Assembly (NCBI RefSeq): GCF_004803895.1
Contig: NZ_CP021978.1
Span: 7,812,001 to 7,876,000, forward strand
Direction of reading: 5' to 3'
Length of the DNA: 64,000 nt
DNA from: Streptomyces hawaiiensis
GTDB lineage: Bacteria > Actinomycetota > Actinomycetes > Streptomycetales > Streptomycetaceae
This document shows, piece after piece, positions 25,953 to 34,900 of the stretch. Below the pieces are notes generated by a model. The model saw only the letters and a list, made by a program, of their open reading frames with translations. It was not told where the DNA came from and ran no database searches. Within the stretch, counting starts at the first letter, position 1. Each line of letters begins with the position of its first letter. Made by a program: the position numbers and the translations under genes.

Positions 25953-28900
25953 ATGATGCAACCGCGCGCTCGTCTCGCACTGATTTCCCCCACACGCCTG
26001 GCCGACGTGCGCCGGCGGATCGGCGACTACCCGGACAGGACCATCACCGAGGCCTGCGCCATCGCCCTGTCGTACTGGGCGACGGGCCGAAGCCCCGAGG
26101 GCATCGACCTCGCCCCCGGCACGCTCTTCGCCGACGTCCTCGGCTGGGTCGACAACGGCGGCGGCGCGCCCGGCGGTTGGGAGATCTCCCCGGACGGCCG
26201 CGGCATCACCGTCCCCGACGACGTCACGCCCGAGGACGCGCAGCTCGCGCTGGACGACCTGGCCGAGTTCCCGGACCGGCCGCTCGGCACCATCGGTCCG
26301 TCCAGCGTCGAGGCCAGGCTGCGGACCCTGGCCGGGTGGAACGACAACCGGGCCGACCGGGCCCGCCCCACCATCGTGGAGATGTTCCACGAGCAGGCGC
26401 GTGCCCGGCCGGACGCCGTGGCGGTCGTCGACGAGCACCGGTCACTGACCTACCGTGAAGCGGCCGAGCTCTCCAGCCAGTTGGCCCATCACCTGCTCGC
26501 CCGCGGACTCGGCTCCGAGCAGGTCGTGGGAATCTCCCTGACCCGCTCCGCCGACATGGTCATCGGGCTGCTCGCCGTGCTCCAGGCCGGGTGCGCCTTC
26601 GTACCGCTCGATCCGCAGTGGCCCGCCGCGCGCCGGGCCGTCGTCATCGCCGACGCCCGGGTCGTCGTCCAGCTCAACGCCTCGGGCGAGCACGACCCGG
26701 CCGAACCGGACGCCGTGGCCGTCGACCTCGGTGACTGGCGGTACGGCTCCAACCCGAAGGACGGGACCGGCGTCACGGTCCTCGGCGACGCACTGGCCTA
26801 CGTGATCTTCACGTCCGGTTCGACCGGGCGGCCCAAGGGCGCGATGATCCGTCACGAGGCGATCAGCGAACGCCTGCTGTGGCAGGTGAACGAGATCCTC
26901 GGCTTCGGCCACGACGACGCCTCCCTGTTCAAGGCGCCGCTGTCCTTCGACATCTCCATCAACGAGATCTTCCTGCCCCTGGTCTGCGGCGGCCGGCTCG
27001 TCGTCCTGCGGCCCGGCGGCGAACGCGACCCGCACCACCTGCTGAGCGTCATCGCCGAACAGCGCGTCACCTTCACGTATCTGGTGTCCTCCATGCTGGA
27101 CGTGCTGCTGGAGATGGCCGGCGACACCGGCCGCCTGGACAGCCTGCGGCATGTGTGGTGCGGCGGGGAGGTGCTCACCCCCGAGCTGTACGAGCGGTTC
27201 CGCACCAAGCTCGACAACGTCCCCATGTACCACGGCTACGGCCCCGCAGAGACGACCATCGGCGTCTCGCACGTCATCTACCGGGGCGCCGCGGAACGCC
27301 TGTCGACATCCATCGGCAAGGCCAACCCCAACACCCAGCTCTACGTCCTGGACGACGAACTGCGCCCGGTCCCGGTCGGCGTCGGCGGCGAACTGTACGT
27401 CGGCGGCTTCCTCCTGGGCCGCGGCTACGTGGGCGCACCCGGCCTGACCGCCTCCCGCTTCGTCGCCAACCCCTTCGCGAACGACGGCTCCCGCCTCTAC
27501 CGCACCGGCGACCTCGCCCGCTTCGCCCCCGACGGATCGCTGGACTTCCTCGGCCGCGCCGACAACCAGATCAAGATCCGCGGCATGCGACTGGAGATCG
27601 AGGACGTCGAGGCCGGTCTCGCCGAACACCCCCGCGTACGGCACACCTGCGTCGTCGCCAAGAAGAACGCGGCCGGCGGCACCTACCTCATCGGCTACGT
27701 CATACCCGCCGCCGGCAGCGAGGACCTGCGGGCCGACGAGGTCAAGGCGTGGGCCGGCGCGCACATGGTCGAGTACATGGTGCCCGCCCACATCGTGGTG
27801 ATGGAGGAGTTCCCGCTCACCGCCAACGGCAAGCTCGACCGGAACGCGCTGCCCGAGCCCACTCTCGGAACGGGCTCGCTCGTCCGCCCCGCCACCGACG
27901 ACGAACGCGCGGTGTGCGCCGCGGTCGCGGAGGTGCTGCGCCTCGAAGAAGTCGGCGTCGACCAGGACTTCTTCCAGCTCGGCGGCGACAGCATCCTCGC
28001 CATCTCCCTGCTGAGCGCACTGCGCGAACAGGGCCTGCACGTCACGGCACGGCAGATCTTCACCCACAGCACCGTGGGCGCGCTGGCAGCGGTCGCGAGC
28101 CACGAGGACGTCTCCACCGTCGACCACGCCGACGTCGCCACCGGCACCGTCGTGGGCTCACCCATCGTGCAGTGGCTCGGCGAGACCACGGACGCCGTCG
28201 ACGGCTTCGTCCAGTCGGTGGTGCTCACCACCCCCGCAGACCTGACCGCGGACGCCCTCGACGCGATCCTCACCGCCCTCGTCGCCCGGCACGACATGCT
28301 CCGCGCCAAGCTGGTGCGCGGCAGCCGCTGGAGCTTCGACATCCCCGAGGCGGACCCGGCCGGGCCGGGATGGCAGCAGAGCGACCTGCCGCTCGACGAG
28401 TGCATCGCCCTCGCCACCACCGGACTGGACCCCGAGGGCGGCGTGATGCTCCGCGCCGTCTGGCGCCCCACGGCACGCCAACTCGTCCTCGTCGCCCACC
28501 ACGTGGTCATCGACGGCGTCTCCTGGCGCGTCCTGATGGAGGACCTGGCCACCGCCTGGCACCGGTTCACCTCGGGTGACCCCATCGAACTCCCCCCGGT
28601 GGGCACGTCCTTCCGGCGCTGGACCCAACTGCTGGAACGCGCCGCCTTCGACGCCGACAGCTCCTGCTACCGGCGCCCCCTGCCCGGCGAGGACCAGCCG
28701 CTGGCCCACCGCGCCCTGTCCGAGACGGACACCGTCGCGAACGAACGCCTGCGGACCGTCTCGGTCGGCCCCGAGGTCACGGCCGCGCTGCTGAACGAGA
28801 TCCCCGCGAAGTTCCACACCGGCGTCAACGACGTCCTGCTCACCGCGCTCGCCGTCGCCCTCGCCCGACGGCGCCGCGACCTCGGCCAGGACCAGACCTT

Positions 28901-31900
28901 CGCCCACATCGAACTCGAAGGCCACGGCCGCGAAGCCGGGTTCGTGGCGGGCTCCGCCGGCTTCGAGCCGGAACTGTCGCGCACCGTGGGCTGGTTCACC
29001 ACCCTCTTCCCGGTGACCGTCGACCCCGGCACGGCGGCCGACTTCACCGCCCCCGCCTACCTGGCCGCCGCGCTCAAGGCGGTCAAGGAGGACCTCGCCC
29101 GGGTACCGGACAACGGCATCTCCTACGGCGCCCTGCGCTACCTCACCCACAGCGAGTTCGACGCCCCTGCCCCCCAGGTGCTCTTCAACTACCTCGGCCG
29201 CTTCGCCGCCGGTGCCTCCGGCGACTGGCAACTCGCGGGCAGCACCGGCCAGCTGGGCGAGAAGCGCGACCCGCGGATGCGCCTGCCGCGCGCCCTGGAG
29301 TTCAACGCGATCGCCGAACCCGCCGCCACCGGCGCGTACGAACTGGTCACCACCATCTCCTGGCCCGACGGCATGTTCACCGACGCCGACATCACGACAC
29401 TCGGCGACTACTTCCGCACGGCCCTGGCCGGACTCGCCGCACTCGACCAGGGCGGCCACTCGCCCAGCGACTTCCCCCTGGTACCGCTCACCCAGACCGA
29501 CGTCGACGCCCTGGACGGCCCGTCGCTGCGGGACGTCCTGCCGCTGACACCGCTCCAGGAAGGCCTCTACTTCCACTCGGTCTTCGACGACGACTCCGCG
29601 GGCGCCTACGTCGAGCAGCAACTCCTCACGCTGGACGGCGAGATGGACGCCGACCGGCTCACGGCGGCGGCCACCCGGCTGCTCACCCTGTTCCCGAACC
29701 TGGCCGCGCGCTTCACGGCCCTCCCCGACGGCCGTGTGGTCTCCGTCCTGGAGAACGGAGTCGAGGCCCCCTTCACCACGCTGGACCGCCCCGGCATCAC
29801 CGACGAGGAGATACGCGACCTCGCCGAACGGGACCGCCGCGCCGGCTTCGACCTGGCCACCGGCCCCCTCATGCGGTACACGCTCATCCGCACCGGCTCC
29901 GGGCGGAACGTCCTGGTGCAGACCGTGCACCACATCATCGCCGACGGCTGGTCCGTGCCGCCCATGCTCCGCGCGCTGCTCGCCGAGTACCACGCCCCCG
30001 GCACCGTCCACCCCATCGGCGGCTTCGCGGACTACGTGCACTGGCTCGCCGCCCGCGACGCCGACGAGAGCGACCGCGTCTGGCGCGAGGAACTCGCCGC
30101 ACTGCCCGGCCCCTCGCTGATCGCCGAGGGCCACACCCCCTCCGACCGCTTCGCCGACACCGCCGTGGAGCCCGAGGGCGACATCGACTCCGCCGTCCGC
30201 GAGGCCGGCGTGCCGCTGAGCGTCGCCGTGCACAGCGCCTGGGGCCTCACTCTGGGCGGCATCCTCCGGGGCCGGGACGTGGTGTTCGGCTCCACGGTCT
30301 CCGGCCGCGACGCCGAGGTGCCCGGCATCGAGGACATGGTGGGCCTGTTCATCAACACCATCCCGGTACGCGCCCGTTGGGTCCCCGGCACCACGGCGGC
30401 CGACCTGCTCTCCTCGGTGCGCGACCACCAGAGCGCGGTCCTGCCGCACCAGCACGTCTCCCTCGCGCGCATCGGCCGCCAAGCGGGCTCCGGCTCCCTC
30501 TTCGACACCCTCGTGGTGTTCGACGTAGCCACCGACGTGACGTCCCTGCGGAGGCCGGGCGACACACTGACCATCACGGACCTCGTCAACGAGGGCGCCC
30601 CGCACTATCCGCTGACGCTGGTGGTCGAGCGCGCACTCGACGGCCGCCCGCGCTTCAACCTCATCTACGACGGCGAACTCCTGCGCGAGACCACCGCCCG
30701 GGCGATCCTGCGCACGTTCACCCGGACCCTGACCGGCCTGCTCGCGCACCCGGACACCCTGGTCGACGACCTGGCAACGGGAGCCGAACGACGCCCCGCC
30801 CCGATCACCCCGACCACCCTGGGCGGACTGTTCGACGCCGCCGCCCGCCGCGACCCGGCGGCCACCGCCGTCACCCAGTGCGGCCTCGACGGGGCCGCCC
30901 GTTCCCTCACCTACGGCGAACTGACCGCCGCGAAGGACGCCCTGGCCTCCGCCCTGCGCGCGGCCGGAGTCGGCCCGGGCAAGCGGGTCGCCGTGGCCGT
31001 CCCGCGCTCCCTGGAGCAGGTCGTCGCCCTCGTCGCGATCGTCAGTGCGGGCGGCGCGTACGTCCCGCTGGACCTGGCGTACCCGGACGAACGGCTGGAG
31101 TACATCCTCGCCGACGCGGCCCCGCAGGTCGTCCTCGTCGACCGTGACCAGCGCGACCGCTGCACGCAACTTTTGGCCCGGGCGGGAGTGGCCGCCCGTG
31201 TGCTGGTGCGGGGCGAAGAGCCCCCGGCCGCCCTCACGGTCCCCAGTGTCGAGCCCGACTGGCACACCCCGGCCTACGTGATCTACACCTCCGGATCCAC
31301 GGGCCGCCCCAAGGGCGTCGTCGTCCCGCACTCCAGCGTGGTGTCGCTCCTCGCCCACACGCAGCCCGGCATGGACTTCGGCCCCGACGACGTCTGGGTC
31401 CAGTTCCACTCCTTCTCCTTCGACTTCGCCGTCTGGGAGCTGTGGGGCGCGCTCGCGCACGGCGGCGAGCTGCTGGTGCCCGAGTACGGGCTGACGCGCT
31501 CCCCGGTCGACTTCCACCGGCTGGTCCGCGAGCGGGGCGTGACCGTGCTCAACCAGACCCCGTCGGCCTTCTACCAGTTCATCGAGGCCGACCGGCTCGC
31601 CGGCGAACCACTGCCCGCACTGCGCCGGATCATCTTCGGCGGCGAAGCCCTGGACCTCGGACGCCTGCGCGGCTGGGTCGAGCGGCACGGCACGGCCGCC
31701 CCTGAGCTGGTCAACATGTATGGCATCACCGAGACCACCGTCCACGTCACCCACCGGGTGCTGACCGACGACGACTTCCGTCCCGGCGACGACGTCAGCC
31801 CCATCGGCGGCCCGGTCCCCGGCCTGGTCACCTACCTCCTCGACGACCGTCTCCGCCCGGTGCCGCCGGGCCGGGAGGGCGCCATCTACGTCGCCGGCGA

Positions 31901-34900
31901 CCAGGTGTCACTCGGCTACCTGGGCAGGCCCGGCCTCACGGCGGGCCGCTTCGTGGCGAACCCCTTCGCGGCCGACGGCTCCCGCATGTACCACACGGGC
32001 GACCTCGCCATCCGCACCCTCGACGGCGAGCTGGTCTTCACCGGCCGCGCCGACGACCAGGTCCAACTCAAGGGGTTCCGGATCGAGTTGGGCGAGGTGG
32101 AGACCGCGATCAGAGACTTCGACGGCGTGACCGACGCGGCGGTGACGGTGGCGGACACCGGCGACCACCTGATCGCACACGTGGTGGGCAGCGTGCCGAC
32201 CGACCTGAGCGCCCGCCTGTCGTCCAAGCTGCCCGTCCACATGGTCCCGGGCCAGATCCTCACCATCGAGGCCCTACCGCTGACGATCAACGGCAAGCTG
32301 GATCGAAAGGCCCTGGCTGGACGTCCCCTTGGGGGCGCGGGGAACTGCGCGACAAGCCACGACGCGTCCGCAGGTGAAGACACAGCACTTGCCACGCTGG
32401 TCGAGATCTTCACTCACACACTGCCCGGCTCAGACGTAACCGCCGACACCGACTTCTTCCGCGCCGGAGGCGACAGCATCATCGCCATCACGGTGGTGAA
32501 CAGGGCCCGGACACTGGGCCTGCCCCTCACCCCCAGGGACGTCTTTCTGTTCAAGACGCCCCGCGCCCTGGCGGAACACCTGGGTACGAACACACACCGC
32601 CCCGCACCGGCGGCAGCCCACCGCGAGGACGGCCCACTGCCCCCCACTCCGATCGTTCTCCGCCAACGCGAACTCGGCGGCTCCCTCACCCGCTTCGCCC
32701 AGGCCAGGACCCTCCAGGCCCCCGAAGGCACCGGCTACGCCGACGCCGTACGCGCCGCGAACGCCGTGGTCACCGCCCACCCGGTCCTGCGGCTGAGGCT
32801 CCGGACAGAGCACGGCGTGTGGACCCTCCGCACCGACCCCGCCCGCGAGATCACCGTCGCTCGCCCGGACACCACCGATGCGACAGCTGTCGCTGACGAG
32901 GCCGCCGGACAACTCGACCCCCAGTCCGGTGAGTCCATCGCCTTCGCATGGCTGGAGGCGAGCCACACCCTCGTCGTCACCGTGCACCACCTGGCCGTCG
33001 ACTCGGTGTCCTGGCTGATCCTGCTCGACGACCTGACAGCGGCCCTGCGCGGCGAGGCCCTGGCCCCGCCGACCACCTCCTACGCCGAGTACGCCGAAGC
33101 CCTGACCCTCCGGTCGGCCCGTACCGTCGACGACCTCGGCCCATGGATCACCACGCTCCAGGCCCCCGAACTGCTGCCCGCCCCCGGCGCACTGCGCGAG
33201 ACCACCGTCGTCCTCGCCCCCGACGTGAGCGACCGCCTCACCCGCACCGCGCCCGCCGCACTCGGCGTCGGCCTCACCGAGCTGCTGTGCGGCGCCCTGC
33301 GCACCGCGCTGACCCGGATCCAGCCGGCGCCCACCGACCTCGCGATCGACCTGGAGCGGCACGGCCGGGTCCCGGTCCTCGCACAGCACGACTACACCCG
33401 TACGGTCGGCTGGTTCACCTCCATCGCGCCCGTACGGCTCACCCCGCACACCGACCCCGTCGCCGCCGCTCGCGAGGTCGTCGAGCGCCAGCCGGACGAG
33501 GACGGACACGTCGCCTACGGCCGGCTCCGCTACCTCAACCCGCAGACGGCCCCGCTGCTGACCGCCAGCCCGCAGGTACTGTTCAACTACCTCGGCCGGG
33601 GCAGCGAGTCCCAGGCGCTGCACCTCACCGGCGGCGACCAGGGCAGTCCGTACGCCGTCGAGGTCAACGCGTGGACCGACGAGGCCACGGGAAGCCTGCT
33701 CGCCGAGTTCGTCCTCGCCGAGGGCATCCCCGACGAGATCACCGAGCACTGGCGCAGCGCGCTCCAGCACCTGGCGGACGCCGCGACGACAGCCGAGCGC
33801 ACCGCGCCGGTCACCCCGCTCCAGCGCGGCCTGTTCTTCCAGGCCCAGATGGCGGGCTCGGCCGGACACTACGTCGCGCAGAACTGGTTCACCTTCGACC
33901 GGCGCCTGGACAGCGACGCGCTGACCGAGGCCATGGCCCACGTGATCGCGCGGCACCCGGTCGTCGGCGCCGGCTTCGGCACCGACGACGACGGCAACCC
34001 GGTGCAGGTCCTCAAGGCCGGCCGACGGGTCGACGTCCGTACGGTGGCCCTGACGACGGACGCGGAGGTCGACGCGCTGCGCGCCCGGGACCGTGACACA
34101 GGCTTCGACCCGGGCGAGCCGCCGCTGATCCGGCTGACCGTCGTGCGACTGCCCGGCGACCGGGACGGCCTGCTGCTCAGCTACCACCTGCTGCTGTGGG
34201 ACGGCTGGTCCCGCGAGATCGTCCTGCGCGACCTGTTCGACGCCTACCGCGCCCTTCTCGCGGGCGAGCCGCTCGACCCGACGCCGGCCACGCCGAGCTT
34301 CGAGGAGTACGCCCGGGCGCTCGCCGCCAAGGACCCGGCCGGGTCGGAGCGCTTCTGGGCGGACCAGCTGGCCGCTCTGCCCGGCCCGACGCTGCTCGCC
34401 GGACCGGCGCCGTCGTTCTCGGACGACCTGCCGCAGGCCCTCGTGCACACCCTGTCCGCCGAGCAGTCCGACCTGGTGCGGGAAGCGGCCCGGGTGCACG
34501 GCGTCACCCTGAACTCGGTGCTGACGGGCGCGTTCGGCCTGCTGCTCGGCGCGCACACCGGCCGCAGCGAAGCCGTGTTCGGTGTGACCGTCTCCGGCCG
34601 CGACGGGGAGGGGCTGTCCGACATCGTCGGCGTGCTGCTCAACACCGTGCCGATGTGGACCCGGCCCCGCCCGGACGACACGGTCCGCGCCTACCTGTCG
34701 GCCGTCCAGGCTGCCCGGGTCGAGGCGATGGAGCACGAGCACCTCGGGCTCGGCGAGATCCAGCGCGCCAGCGGTCACGACACCCTGTTCGACAATCTGT
34801 TCGTGCTCCAGAACTTCCTGGACATGGACGCGTTCGCCGAGATGAACACCCGGCACGGCATCACCTCGGTCAAGGCCGATGACTCCACCCACTATCCCTT

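Noticed and set aside
28158..31754. 1198-codon open frame on the minus strand inside cchH
   Set aside because: It lies wholly opposite the NRPS, has repetitive Gly/Val/Arg composition with no domain, and results from the third-position GC bias of the real gene. The same applies to the long plus frame opposite icd (5326-7545).
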